Assembly: GCA_900660155.1 (NCBI GenBank)
Contig: CABFPE010000155.1
Coordinates: 79,577 to 143,576 of the forward strand
Reading direction: 5' to 3'
Origin: Hofstenia miamia
Taxonomy: Eukaryota > Xenacoelomorpha > Acoela > Hofsteniidae
Length of the DNA stretch: 64,000 nt
Shown piece by piece: positions 47,880 through 59,946 of the stretch. A model generated the notes under the pieces. It was not told where the DNA came from and searched no databases. It saw only the letters and a program-made list of their open reading frames with translations. The position numbers and the translations under genes were made by a program. Each line of letters starts with the position of its first letter. Position 1 is the stretch's first letter.

Positions 47880-49210
47880 AGTTATCGAATGCATATGATT
47901 AATACTAGAAGAGCTCATATTGCGATAGTGGGAGATTTCAACGATCTTGAGATAAACTTTCTTTCCCAACAAGGTTTTTTTCTACAAATGCGCAAAGGAA
48001 CAACACGTGAATATAAACAAATAGATTTTGTTTTTACTACTGCAACTGGTTATTACCACGAACCAGTCCTTTTTATCTTCGCACCAACTGATCATATGAG
48101 ATTAGTAATGCATTCAAAAATCTCTCAGGTAACAAAACGTGAATTTGTTTGGATACATCATCAAAGAAATCTGATATTTATAGACTCGGAATTGCTCTAG
48201 ATAATTCGCACTATTTTCTTATAATGTCTATGGATGATCCTATCACGGCAGCTGAAACTTTCATAAACCATATTATCGAGGTTTATAATGAATATTGCCC
48301 ACTAATAAAAAAGGATCCACCACACCTCCAGTCAAATTACAAATTAAAGAAAGACAAGCCGCACTCAAGAAATTTTCATTAGTCTCAAAGCTTAATAATC
48401 AAATTAGAAATCGATTAAGTAATACATATCATTTAACAAAGAAAAGCGTTGTTCAAACTTTTGTGAAACAATTTAAATATAAGTTTAAATTGAAAACAAT
48501 TATTGGAAGAGCGCCCGATTGATGCAAAGATTGAAACACTAGACCATCTCCGGTCTGTATCCATTAGCTCAATTATTTCTAGAATTTTCGAGAGATTACT
48601 CTTTGACGCATTAATATATGATATGTACAATAAGACACTTAACTCTAACCAATTTGTTTCTGAAAAGGTTCATCAACAGTGTGCGCTCTTCTGAAAATCA
48701 TTAATAAATGCAAAAATCACAGCGAACTTTACGACTATGTGCGAATATTTGCTCTTGATTTCAGTAAGGCATTTGACCGCGTTCCAAGGCGCAGGATTGT
48801 TAAAAAATAGCTGAATTAATACCCGATCAAAAACATGTAATTAACATTCTTTCTGATTTTCTAGTGGAAAGAAAACAATATGTTGATATGGGCAAACTCA
48901 GGATTACTCGAGACTAACTATGGTGTTCAAGGGACTATTTTTGGACCTATTATATTTAATTTATTATATGACGAGATGGAAATTTCTTCTAAATCTGGGA
49001 ATTTGGTTAAATATGCGGATGATATCAAATGCATTATTATGACCCTAAATTTAAATTCAAATGTGTTTTCAAAGCAAAATTATTACTCTCTACTTTTATT
49101 TTCCTTATTTCGACATTCAAATCCAATGAGGATGACTTGCTCTTACAAGTACAGTTTTACTTCAATACATATAAATCAACTATTTGCTATTCAAGAACAG
49201 CTTTAACTTT
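47880..49210 (+). pseudogene. LINE-A relic (endonuclease and reverse transcriptase fragments)
   Basis: At 47889-48110 the frame reads HIAIVGDFNDLEINFL and KQIDFVFTTATGYYHE then APTDH, the GDFN and DH blocks of an endonuclease. From 48530 the reverse transcriptase appears: RSVSISSIISRIFERLLFDA, FALDFSKAFDRVPRRR, GVQGTIFGPIIFNLL and LVKYADDIKCI. Stops and frameshifts break every domain, and part between endonuclease and RT is missing. It differs from LINE-B and LINE-C, for example KYADDI here and QYADDTCIC there. Confidence 0.75.
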
Positions 49211-49289
49211 CTCAACCAGGCGCATATGTACTCTCATAATCGATTTAAAATAATTCATTTGTTATTTCTCTTATAATTTTCCTATAATT

Positions 49290-51800
49290 AGCAGTACGAC
49301 ATTGAGAATAATCCCAGTCTGATTTCAAATTTTGAATCATACATCAAAAAATTGAATACCTGCTCAGATATTGTGAATTACATACATTTAAATTTTCTGA
49401 ATCCAAGTATTAAAAATTCCGAATATAGGGAATTCGTTTCAAATGCTAAAAATGATTTAATTCTAGCAATTTCTGAAACTTTGCTAAAGACCGACGATTT
49501 AGATATCACATGGTCTGTTAATGAAACTTTTGCACTACTTAGAAAGGATAGAGCATAGCACGTCATGTTAGGAAAATCCAAGTGTAGAGGTATATTATTT
49601 TTAGTCCGAAAGTCATTCAATCCCAAAATACGCAATGATATTAAAAGTCCTAACACATCAAATTTTAACAGTCTATGGGGTGAAATTACTATTCCAATTA
49701 AAAATTCTCGATTTAAAAAATTGTTAAATGTATCCTACTGTCCGCATAAGAAATTCGCCAACTTTTTATTCAACTAGAAGAATTATCACTTGCCTGTTCT
49801 GAATTAAATACCTAGTACTCTTCGGAGATTGGAACCTTAATTATTTTAATGCTAATGATCAATGTAAAATGGATCTGTTTTTGAACACATTCAATCTTAT
49901 ATTGGTCAATACAGCATTGCCTACTAGAAACCAATCATCGAGTAGGACTCTAATTAACTACATTGTATTAGCTGAGAACAATAATACACACTTCCAGTAC
50001 ACCACTCCTGAATGCCCATTCTCTGATCACTGTTTTACATTTATCAAATTTCATAGGTCTCAATCAACCCCAAAAATTACCATTAAATGGATTAAAACTC
50101 GTGAAAAGTGCATTGAAACTAAATAATTTTAAATCATCCCTCTCATCAGAAAATTGATTTCCTGTATATTCTGCATCAAATATAAATGAACTGCCAAAAA
50201 ATTTCTGACATTTTGGTTAAATCCAATAACCGAATCCAAAGAAAACAATACTTCTTCTAGCAAACCCTGGATATCTGATACTTGGAAAGCATTGATTCGC
50301 GAAAAGAACAAAGCCTATAAACATTTTATAAATTCTCGAACGAACAAGAACTTTGCTGCCTATAAAAAAGCCAGAAATGCCTCGAATATTGAATCTTGTA
50401 GAGCATTCAAACAACAACAATGAACTCATCAAAAATGTACGCGCCTCTTCCAAATGAAAAGTCGAAATGGAAGCTAATACAAAAAATCACAAATTATAAG
50501 CGATCTAAATCAATCTCAATTGATTTGATTAGAGGTCAAAATGGAAATAATCGTTCCGACAATTTAGAAATATATAATGAACTAAACAAGACTTTTGTCA
50601 ACCTAGAAAAATACAACGGCCTCCTAGTTAAATACAACCATACAAAATATTTGCACCTGAATTTTCTTTTCGATTCTCAACTACCCATGAAAATATTAAA
50701 TCAATTCTTAAGATTAAGACCAACAAATCAAGTGGTCCCTCAAATATTCCCACATTGGCTCTTAAAATCACTGCAGATATCATTGCAAGTTCTTTAAATT
50801 TCATCTTTATTGAATCTATAAAATGCAATCACTTCCCAAATTATCTAAAACTTGTTCACATTACTCCTATTTTTAAGAAAAACGATTCTTCAATTGCCAC
50901 TAATGATCGACCAATTTCAATTACTTCTCCAAAAAATCAATCTAATTCAATATGCCGATGACACCTGCATCTGCAGCGATAATACATCAATGCACCTAGC
51001 AGTGGACTCTAGAATTCAATTGCAACAAATTATCAAAATATTTTTCAATGCGTAAGTTGATAATTAATGAAGCTAAGACGGAATTTTGTATTTTACAGCC
51101 CATTAAAAATAACTACGATGTTTCCAAAATGATTTTGAAAATAAGTAATGTTGTAGACACTTTCAAGTGCTTAGGCGTAAACGTTTACTCAAAGTTAACG
51201 TTCAACACTCACATTAATTTAAAATTAGAAAATTAGCTATAGGTATAAAAAAGTATGACACTAGTAGTTAAGCAATTACCACCTTGTGCAATTATTCAAT
51301 TCTTCCATATTTTTATCATGAGCCACCTTAATTATGCAAAAATTTTATTTACTAATCTAAGTGATGCGCTTTATAGAGAACTTGACATTCAATTAAAATT
51401 GGCACTGAATATCTCAGCAAAAAATTCATCGAAAACTAAACATTATATTTCTAGTTCAATTCTCTTTCCAAAACAACTCGTGATTTTGAATACCCTGCTA
51501 ACAATTTTTTAACTAGTCAGAAATTTACCGCTTTATGATACAACTGAATTCCTAGGATTTGTGCTTAAGCAGAACTTAAGATCAAAGCTTTGTACATGTG
51601 TTAATATAAGAAAAAAGTTTTAAAGAAATCTCTCATTAATGAACCTGGAATTCGCTACCTAAAGAAATTATAAGCATTGAACAATTGAAATCTTTTAAAA
51701 AGCATTTAAAAATCTTCTTTAAGCAAAAATATATTTCTGGTATATCATGGTTAGGATACAAATTTTACAATGACTATACGATAATTCGTCATTAAAATAG
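49290..51800 (+). pseudogene. LINE-B relic, same family as LINE-C
   Basis: Order on the plus strand: a decayed 2A-like block YDIENNPSL (49295-49321), endonuclease start VNYIHLNFLNPSIKNSEYRE with LILAISETLLKTDDLD, GDWNLNYFNANDQ, and CPFSDHCFTF. Reverse transcriptase follows: TNKSSGP, NYLKLVHITPIFKKNDSS, NDRPISITS, then a jump to IQYADDTCICS, so the palm segment with SKAFD and GVPQGT has been deleted. It ends with SGISWLGYKFYNDY like LINE-C. Many stops; not functional. Confidence 0.8.
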
Positions 51801-51829
51801 CAATATATAGTAATTTATCCATAGCCTGT

Positions 51830-52680
51830 AAGATTTGTTATTTTTTGTAATGTATGTTGATTTGCATATAACTATTTTTTCTTGGAGTGATTCTTGTCTA
51901 ATGACCGCAGATTTGATGAACATGTTAATAAAATTGAGAAAAAGTTTCTTCATTAATATACCGCCTACTCAAAATTAAGCACTTTAAAATACAATTTTGA
52001 AAACTTGAATTATTTCCAATCAAAGAAGCTATTGCATAAGAGTGTGGGAGGTTGTTTCCAACAAAACTTGCACAAGATTGATTGCCTCCAACGCAAGGAT
52101 TATTGTAATCTTATATACCAATGAAGGAATTTATTTTCGAGATGGATAACAAATAACGAACAATAGTAATCATATTTTGAGAGGAATAATTCCCAAATGA
52201 GAACTATATGCTATTGGTTGGCTACAAGAAAAAGACCACATTCCGGTTGCAGTGCTAAAAATTAATATACCAATGTCTTTGCCGATAGAATTCCAAAAAT
52301 TATTAAAAAATAGTTCTTCTTTCAAGTTTTGTAAATTAATATGATTATCAGATATTTTCTTTCTGATTGAAACAATTATTATGATTATTCTTAAGCATTT
52401 TTAGCTATACCGTACTTTCATAGCTAATAGCTGTCTTCGAGAGAGAGTGCATCAGAAGCAAAGGCACTTTAAGTCAATAAAAACACAGAAGTAATCAGTG
52501 ACGGTTTGCAACAAATATATTATCACAGTCACCCATCACCGTTATCTTAGGTGTACTTCACTGAGATAATAACCGTGAGCTTCAGATTCTGACCCGACAC
52601 GTTCGGTACCTTCTGAGTAGAAGTATTTCTTGGAACCTACGAAATTAGTCGTTGTTGGGGAAAAATAATTTCTAATACGG
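51830..52680. other. Interval between LINE-B and hAT fragment
   Basis: AT-rich; nothing supported. Probably the LINE-B 3' end followed by the 5' part of the hAT-like element. Confidence 0.4.
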
Positions 52681-52689
52681 TAATATCTT

Positions 52690-53640
52690 TGAAGTTTTGA
52701 AAAACGAAGGCATAGTGAGTGTTAGTTTTGATGGAGCTGCAAACATGAGTGGCGAGCAAGAAGGTTTTCTTGCTCTGACGAACAAAGCTTTGAATCACCA
52801 TCTACTATTTGTGCATTGTCAGGTTCATGTCTTGAACTTTCGTCTACTTGCTATTTGGAAGACAATACCAACTATTCAGCGTTTATTTGTAACAACTGCG
52901 AGATACTATACACAAGATTTTTCGTTTATATCCAAAAACTCCCGTAATTTACACCAAATTCAGGCTATTTTAAATAACCCAATTATCAATATTCCTCAAT
53001 GAATTGATATGCGTTTACTTCTAGTCAATTTACTTGAGCAGAATCTTTGCTGATATCATTTGAAACTTTATACAAACAGTGTGACGACCTATCATCATTG
53101 ACTAGAGGTGTGCTTTTGACTCTTCGAAAGAGGTCAACAATTTATCTTTTGGTAGCAGTAGATGCAATATTGAATGCAATAGCAGGGTTGAGTCAGCGAC
53201 TGGAAGCATTTACTATATCTGCTTCTGAGATAGAAAATTTTGGGCAGTCTGCAAAAAATCATCTCTCTGACATAATAATAGCAACAATTCACTTCGGCTT
53301 GAGAATGCAACTATTTTATTAAAAAAGGCCTCAGAAGTTGTTCACATTGAAGAGGATGACATCAGTGATGTAACACCAATCATCAAAAAATTGTGTAAGA
53401 ATTTTGTTCAGATATTTTGGATGAAAATTTTAATAACAGTGAAATATTTCATGCGTTTTATCAAGTTATAAAATGTATGCTGCGGAAATTTTGAATCAAA
53501 TATCAAAGAATTAGCAAGAATTTTTCCACGTTTTGATAGACTAAATGCTGAAGCTATTAGTTTCCATTCCTTTGCTCAAGAAAATGTAAACGTTCTCTTG
53601 ATGGGCAATCAATATATGACCTTTTCAACAAAGCTCTGGG
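52690..53640 (+). pseudogene. hAT (ZMYM1/DUF4371-like) transposase fragment
   Basis: The first frame reads SVSFDGAANMSGEQEGFLAL and HHLLFVHCQVHVLNFRLL, the DGAxNMSG and HCxxHxLN blocks of the hAT group with DUF4371. The second frame (53047-53322) continues LYKQCDDLSSLTRGVLLTLR and VDAILNAIAGLSQRLEAFT. A third decayed frame gives FPRFDRLNAEAISFHSFAQ. The N-terminus and the C-terminal dimerisation part are missing; no inverted ends were identified. Confidence 0.75.
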
Positions 53641-53929
53641 AATCCTCTTTTGTCAGTCAACTCAATGCCGCTGCATTGAGTGTACATCATGCACCATGGC
53701 AAGTGTTCTGAGAACGTTTAGGTGATGAATCGTATGCACACCAAAATATGTAATATTCCGATTCTCTTAATCATTTAATAGTCAAAAGCAATATATTTGC
53801 TAAAAAGTTACAAATATAATATAATATAAACAAATCTTAAGCTATAAACTAGTAAATACAATATGTAGTAATGATGATAGCAATTGAAATGTTTAATGAA
53901 CTAAGCGACAAAGACGTTATTGAAATCAT

Positions 53930-54080
53930 TCGATCTTGGTGTTCGAAAAAATATCGAAGAATACTGCCACGAAGGCCAGCGTGATCGTGAGAAACCTCTG
54001 GCGGCCCCTGTTGAGTCTGATCAGCAAAGTGAAGCCGAAGGCCAACCTTCAGTTGAAAGGGTTGCGCCTCTCCTGCTTTA
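53930..54080 (+). other. GC-richer open stretch of unknown nature
   Basis: A frame reads RKNIEEYCHEGQRDREKPLA then APVESDQQSEAEGQPSVERV and stops just before the LINE-C tail. The base composition is unlike its neighbours. No family was recognised. Confidence 0.3.
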
Positions 54081-54104
54081 GATAAAATAAGATAAGATAA
54101 GATA
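54081..54104 (-). repeat. LINE-C 3' microsatellite tail
   Basis: GATAAAATAAGATAAGATAA on the plus strand, that is (TTATC)n at the 3' end of the minus-strand element, 3' of the ORF2 stop by about 140 bp. Confidence 0.7.
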
Positions 54105-54240
54105 TTCTTTGTTCAAATAATATTTTCAATTACAAGACTGGTTATTATCTGAATAGCGTCAAGAATGATAACAAATAACTATAATATTTACAAAAAAAAT
54201 AAACAAGACTACAAAATCTGTTCTGTTCAGGCTATAGAAA

Positions 54241-57200
54241 TTAATTGCACGTTATTGTATAATCTTTATTGTAAAATTTGAATCCTAACCATGATTTACC
54301 CAAAATGAATTTTTGCTTCAACATAAATGCTTTCAAATTTTCTTTTAAACTTAATTGCACTCTTTTAATTTCAGTTGGTAATAGATTCCAATTGCGAATT
54401 GCAACATTAATAAAAGACTGTTGCTTGATTTTTTTACGAAATTTAATGCTAGTACAATGATTAGTTCTTATATTTCGCTTATGACAAAAGTTTGGAAATG
54501 ATATTGAATTATAAGGAGGTAATTGATTTGTTATTTTAAAAACTTTATCAAAATAGTAAAAATAAAAAGTTGATTTGGAAACAGCAAGGATGACAAAATG
54601 TAATTTCTTGTTTTGGAGGAGTTTTTCTGACAAACATTCAATGCCCATTTTAATTGTAGTGTAAGTTTTTTTACAAATGATTCATTCAAACTTGAAAAAA
54701 GTGTATTTGCATAATTAACATGACTCATGACTAAACCATGAAATAATTGAGTCATATTGGCAGAGGGTACGTGTGATATTGTTTTAATACTCATTGACAT
54801 GCGCTTTAAAATTTCTTTTACTTGCAGCTTGTATGATAATTTTGAGTCAATAGCTATGCCTAGATATTTGAAGGATTCTTTAGGGGAGATTGAGGCGTTA
54901 TCGAAAGTAAGTGAAAAATTTGGTTGTAATACACTTTCTCCCTGAGGATTCAAGATGCAAAATTCAGTTTTTCACAGTTGTTGTTTAATTTGTGCATGTT
55001 AAAATATTTACTCAATTTTTCACAATTTTGTTCTACATCATTTATTGCTTGATTTAAGGATGTATTTCCACTAAAAATGCATGTATCATCGACGCATTGA
55101 ATCAATTGACAATTCGTATGTTGCTGCATGTCGTTTACATATATGTTAAAAAGTAGCGGTACAAGAATGGTACCTTGCGGTACTATAGCTAGGCAATTAG
55201 AGAAAGTATTATTTAATTTGACGCCGTGAATTTTGTTTAGATAACTTGATATTAATTTCATATTTATGATATCGTGATTAATAGAGTCAAATGCTTTTGA
55301 AAGATCGAGACAGGCCACTGCAACAAATTGGTCAGATTCAAGAGATGATCGCCAATTTTCGGTAGCATACAAAAGAGCATCATCAGTTGAAAAATTCTTG
55401 CGGAAACCAAATTGTCTTTTTGAAATTAATTGGTGTTTTGAAAGAAGGTCACTAATTTGATTATGTAAGAGTCTTTCGAAAATTTTACTTATTGGCGAAG
55501 TAATTGAGATAGCTTACAATTAATAGCTAAAGTTACATCTTTCTTTTTGAAAACCGGAGTAATATATGCTTGTTTCAAACAATTTGCAAAGTTGTTTTGT
55601 TTTAAGGATTCATTGAAGATTAAATTTAGAGGTTCAGTAATTATAGAGGCAGTTGCTTTTAATACCCATGAAGGAATTTTAGANTTTTCACAGTTGTTGT
55701 TTAATTTGTGCATGTTAAAATATTTACTCAATTTTTCACAATTTTGTTCTACATCATTTATTGCTTGATTTAAGGATGTATTTCCACTAAAAATGCATGT
55801 ATCATCGACGCATTGAATCAATTGACAATTCGTATGTTGCTGCATGTCGTTTACATATATGTTAAAAAGTAGCGGTACAAGAATGGTACCTTGCGGTACT
55901 CCGTTTTCTATAGCTAGGCAATTAGAGAAAGTATTATTTAATTTGACGCCGTGAATTTTGTTTAGATAACTTGATATTAATTTCATATTTATGATATCGT
56001 GATTAATAGAGTCAAATGCTTTTGAAAGATCGAGACAGGCCACTGCAACAAATTGGTCAGATTCAAGAGATGATCGCCAATTTTCGGTAGCATACAAAAG
56101 AGCATCATCAGTTGAAAAATTCTTGCGGAAACCAAATTGTCTTTTTGAAATTAATTGGTGTTTTGAAAGAAGGTCACTAATTTGATTATGTAAGAGTCTT
56201 TCGAAAATTTTACTTATTGGCGAAGTAATTGAGATAGCTTACAATTAATAGCTAAAGTTACATCTTTCTTTTTGAAAACCGGAGTAATATATGCTTGTTT
56301 CAAACAATTTGCAAAGTTGTTTTGTTTTAAGGATTCATTGAAGATTAAATTTAGAGGTTCAGTAATTATAGAGGCAGTTGCTTTTAATACCCATGAAGGA
56401 ATTTTAGACGGACCACTAGATTTATTGGGTTTTAGTTTATTAATTGCTTTAATCATTTCGTATGTTAGTAGAAAAACGAAAAATGAATTCGGGTATTTTA
56501 TTATTAATATTTGGTGATTGATATTTGATATAGGGCCTTTAAATTTTCCCAAGTTAACAAATGTTTCGTTTAGTACATTAGTAATGTCAAAATCATTTGT
56601 AAATGAGTTTCCATCCGAGTCTCTAATCTCCTCAATGATTATAGATTTAAATTTTGCAGTGTTAGCAATCTCATGAATGAGTTTCCATTTGGACTTTTGG
56701 TTTGGTAAAATTTTGAATGCATTTTTAATATATTTATTAAAAGATTTACGATTGTCAATATTTGATAAATTTCTTGCTTTTTTATAAGCCAAGAAATTTT
56801 CTCTAGATTTTGTTAATGAGAAATTTTTAAAAGCGTTGTTCTTTTCAATAATCAATTTTTTGCATAAATCAGTTAACCAAGGTTTAGATTTGTTATATTT
56901 AGAGGAAGAATTTTTAGAATTTTTGTAAAGTAAGATCTTCTTTTCTATTAATGTGTTTTTCAAAGATTGAAATAAAATTTTCCATCATAGAATTAGTATC
57001 TTGTGCATAATACACTTCATACCAATTTTCTAGAGTCAGCGATAATTTTAGTTTTTCAACATCATGATTATTTTTTTCCCAAATGGTGGTCAATTTCCTA
57101 ACTATTGAATTTACTGGTTTCATTTTTATAAAGCTAATAGAAATAATGCAATGATCGGAGAACGGACATTCAGCAGTAATATATGTAAGTTTTGAAAAAT

Positions 57201-57294
57201 CATTGTCTGACATTATGAAGAAATCAATAAGCGTGCTACTTGTTGCAGTGACCCTTGACTGCGTAATTTCATTAACAATATTCAGATTAAACAT
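54241..57294 (-). pseudogene. LINE-C endonuclease C-terminus and reverse transcriptase
   Basis: 57294-56914 ends the endonuclease (LIDFFIMSDNDFSKLTYITA then ECPFSDHCII). 56963-56214 holds the linker and RT start (KPWLTDLCKKLII; NKLKPNKSSGPSKIPSWVLK; YITPVFKKKD). 56097-55685 holds the palm: CLDLSKAFDSINHD, GVPQGTILVPLLF and CVDDTCIF, where the usual YADD has become CVDD. After the N, 55372-54950 repeats the palm with ENG deleted. 54953-54241 gives the thumb and the end (SWLGFKFYNKDY). Active-site and frame damage make it inactive. The true order uses only one of the two palm copies. Confidence 0.8.
54969..56408. repeat. Direct duplication of about 0.72 kb joined by a single N
   Basis: 54969-55683 (715 bp) and 55685-56408 (724 bp) are the same LINE-C segment around N 55684. 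The only difference I see is a 9-bp block CCGTTTTCT present in the second copy (codons ENG on the minus strand). Confidence 0.93.
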
Positions 57295-57667
57295 TTAGTA
57301 AAATATCAATTTTATCTCGTTCTTTTTAGTCCAAATAATTAATGTTGTAGTCTCCCATTAATACAATGACTTTATTTTTAGAAACAGCTAGAACCAATTC
57401 ATTTTCCAATTACTAAATGAAAGAATTCGAATATTTTTTGTGCGGGAAATAAGAAACATTTATCAGTTGTATTTTATATGTAGCATTTTTTAAAGGATTT
57501 GATATTTCTACCCACAAGCTTTCAAATTTAGATACTTCGCTATACATTATATCTTCGCGTAATTTAGGTTTGAAAATTTTTGGTGTTAATAGTGAGACTC
57601 GTCACCACTCGATTTTCCTAGTAGATTATTAGTTTGCCTATCTTTTCTAAACAAACAAAATCATTTA

Positions 57668-58180
57668 TTAAATGTCTTTGTTCGACAACCAGGTTTCCGA
57701 GATTCCTATAATAACATCATTTTTAAAATTGGATATAAATTGGTTAAATTCAAAGTTTTTCTTTGACATGATTTGAAAATTTATATGGACATAGTTAATA
57801 GTGCTATTTTTTGCATTCAATCTTTCGAAATAAGTATCGTAATCTAAAATTGGACCAGGGTTCTTTTCAATGCCATGAAGAATTAATAATAAGAAGAAAG
57901 ATATTGAGATACTTAGTAATTTTTTAAAGCTGATAAGCACGATGAAGATGTTTTTGTTGTTGATAGGAGAATATTGAATTAATTTATAGTAGCATAATGT
58001 TCTTCTTTTTGTATTCAAAACATGGCTAGTTTCTTGTTTTTTATCACCAAAAAATAAGTTAAATAACAATAGAAGGATTAACCATTTTGAATGAAAATTA
58101 TTTTTTGCATTTAAATGATGAAATTTCCATAGCCTAAGCGTCGTTAGCAAATGCACAAAATATAAATATTTACCAGACAT
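57668..58180 (-). pseudogene. LINE-C ORF2 N-terminus: hydrophobic leader, 2A-like motif, endonuclease start
   Basis: The 170-residue frame opens MSGKYLYFVHLLTTLRLW. A hydrophobic segment (FIVLISFKKLLSISISFFLL) leads into LLILHGIEKNPGP at 57851-57874. Then the endonuclease begins: TINYVHINFQIMSKKNFE and DVIIGISETWLSN. The consensus of 2A ribosome-skipping peptides is D-V/I-E-x-N-P-G-P; here the D is G. 2A-like sequences at this position are known from non-LTR elements of sea urchins and other animals, where some also act as signal peptides. The related LINE-B keeps the D but has lost the final GP. Confidence 0.7.
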
Positions 58181-59526
58181 TGTTAAAGTTAGGAAAGATC
58201 TTAGCTTGTGAATTTCTGCTAGTGTGAAGAAATTAGGCGGCGGAGATGACAGGGCGGAAGCGTAGGTTTTATGAAAATTCTGTGGTGCGGGTTGATTAGG
58301 CCAATTAAACTGATGAGGCGAAAGAACTGATTGGCGCTGCGTTGCTCGAGCGCGGGCGACGTGAAGGTAGCGGCATTGCGATTAAAACGTGGCGATGCAG
58401 TGCTGTAATAGCATTGAGTACAAGGCGGTGTTTCATCAAAGAATTCCATGATCTTGCGCGCTAGGGTTGAGTAACCTCTTCTTGAGAAATGGATGCCATC
58501 CTGTGCAAATAATTTACGGTTGATGTTATTTCCTAAATAAAAAGATTGAAAGTTGTTAAAAACGGTATAACCTAAGAAAATTAAGTTCTTGTATCTTTTT
58601 ATTCAACGTGCTATCTCCTACGAAAATTACAGGGAACCTAAAAATATGTTTTAAAGCGTTAATTAATTTTTAAATAAAATAGTGTATTCTGTTTTGTGTT
58701 GCATTACATCATTTCTGCCCAAGGTGACTATTATTTTTTTAATGTTGTCCGACGATGTGTATTCTTTAATTTATTTTGTCATCTAGTCTATAGTTGGTCA
58801 GGGATATGAATGTACTACAACTGTGTCTTTCTTTAGTAGGGCGGGTGCNACCAGACATTGTTAAAGTTAGGAAAGATCTTAGCTTGTGAATTTCTGCTAG
58901 TGTGAAGAAATTAGGCGGCGGAGATGACAGGGCGGAAGCGTAGGTTTTATGAAAATTCTGTGGTGCGGGTTGATTAGGCCAATTAAACTGATGAGGCGAA
59001 AGAACTGATTGGCGCTGCGTTGCTCGAGCGCGGGCGACGTGAAGGTAGCGGCATTGCGATTAAAACGTGGCGATGCAGTGCTGTAATAGCATTGAGTACG
59101 AGGCGGTGTTTCATCAAAGAATTCCATGATCTTGCACGCTAGGGTTGAGTAACCTCTTCTTGAGAAATGGATGCCATCCTGTGCAAATAATTTACGGTTG
59201 ATGTTATTTCCTAAATAAAAAGATTGAAAGTTGTTAAAAACGGTATAACCTAAGAAAATTAAGTTCTTGTATCTTTTTATTCAACGTGCTATCTCCTACG
59301 AAAATTACAGGGAACCTAAAAATATGTTTTAAAGCGTTAATTAATTTTTAAATAAAATAGTGTATTCTGTTTTGTGTTGCATTACATCATTTCTGCCCAA
59401 GGTGACTATTATTTTTTTAATGTTGTCCGACGATGTGTATTCTTTAATTTATTTTGTCATCTAGTCTATAGTTGGTCAGGGATATGAATGTACTACAACT
59501 GTGTCTTTCTTTAGTAGGGCGGGTGC
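58172..59526. repeat. Direct duplication of 677 bp joined by a single N
   Basis: 58172-58848 and 58850-59526 are both 677 bp and nearly identical (for example C/R in ETPPCTQC against ETPPRTQC). N is at 58849. Both cover LINE-C ORF1. Confidence 0.95.
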
Positions 59527-59748
59527 TTGTAGGTATTGATACATTGAGGTTCCTAAAATAAGCATACCTGCATCTGTTCGTAGTCGTTTGGCGCAGCGTT
59601 TTCGTACGTCCGGTGTTTGTGAGGATACTGATAGATTTGTGATGATTGGTGATGTTGCGATGGTGTTCTTAGGCGGTGAAACTTGCGGCCATTCATCTTT
59701 TGCCAATTTTTTGCGTGAGCTCTCTCCAAATATCATCAATGACATCAA
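58219..59748 (-). pseudogene. LINE-C ORF1 with SGNH/GDSL esterase domain
   Basis: Pieces in order on the minus strand: GMLILGTSMYQYLQ (serine at about 59547-59545, block I), IIVTLGRNDVMQH (block III G-x-N-D at 59386-59397), FPVIFVGDSTLN, and LFAQDGIHFSRRGYSTLARK (block V D-x-x-H at 59167-59178 and, in the duplicate, 58489-58500). All catalytic positions of an SGNH hydrolase are visible. In CR1-like elements this domain is thought to help lipid or RNP interaction. Stops and shifts separate the blocks. The region from 58172 to 59526 appears twice around the N at 58849. Confidence 0.75.
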
Positions 59749-59946
59749 AAAAATGTTTTCCCGCTAGAGGGCGCAATTTTGACATGCACAGGCTTGTGGA
59801 GCTCTATAAGCCTGTGAAATATCATGGTGATAGCTGCAATATTGTCAGATGGGCAAAAATGTGTTTTTCAAGAAATTTAGAGGATCTATGGGAAGCAACT
59901 AACATTGTTTACCAAGGAATATGTATTTACACCTTCTAAAATAAAA

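Larger units (their letters stand above)
54081..59765 (-). mobile_element. LINE-C: CR1-type retrotransposon with SGNH ORF1 and 2A-like motif
   Basis: Minus strand, from about 59765 (5') to a (GATAA)n/(TTATC)n tail at 54081-54104 (3'). ORF1 (59748-58219) carries an SGNH hydrolase; ORF2 (58180-54241) carries a hydrophobic leader, a 2A-like GIEKNPGP, endonuclease and reverse transcriptase. Two N-joined duplications (58172-59526 and 54969-56408) inflate it; without them it is about 4.3 kb, a normal LINE length. Esterase ORF1 plus 3' microsatellite are features of the CR1/L3 group. Confidence 0.85.
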
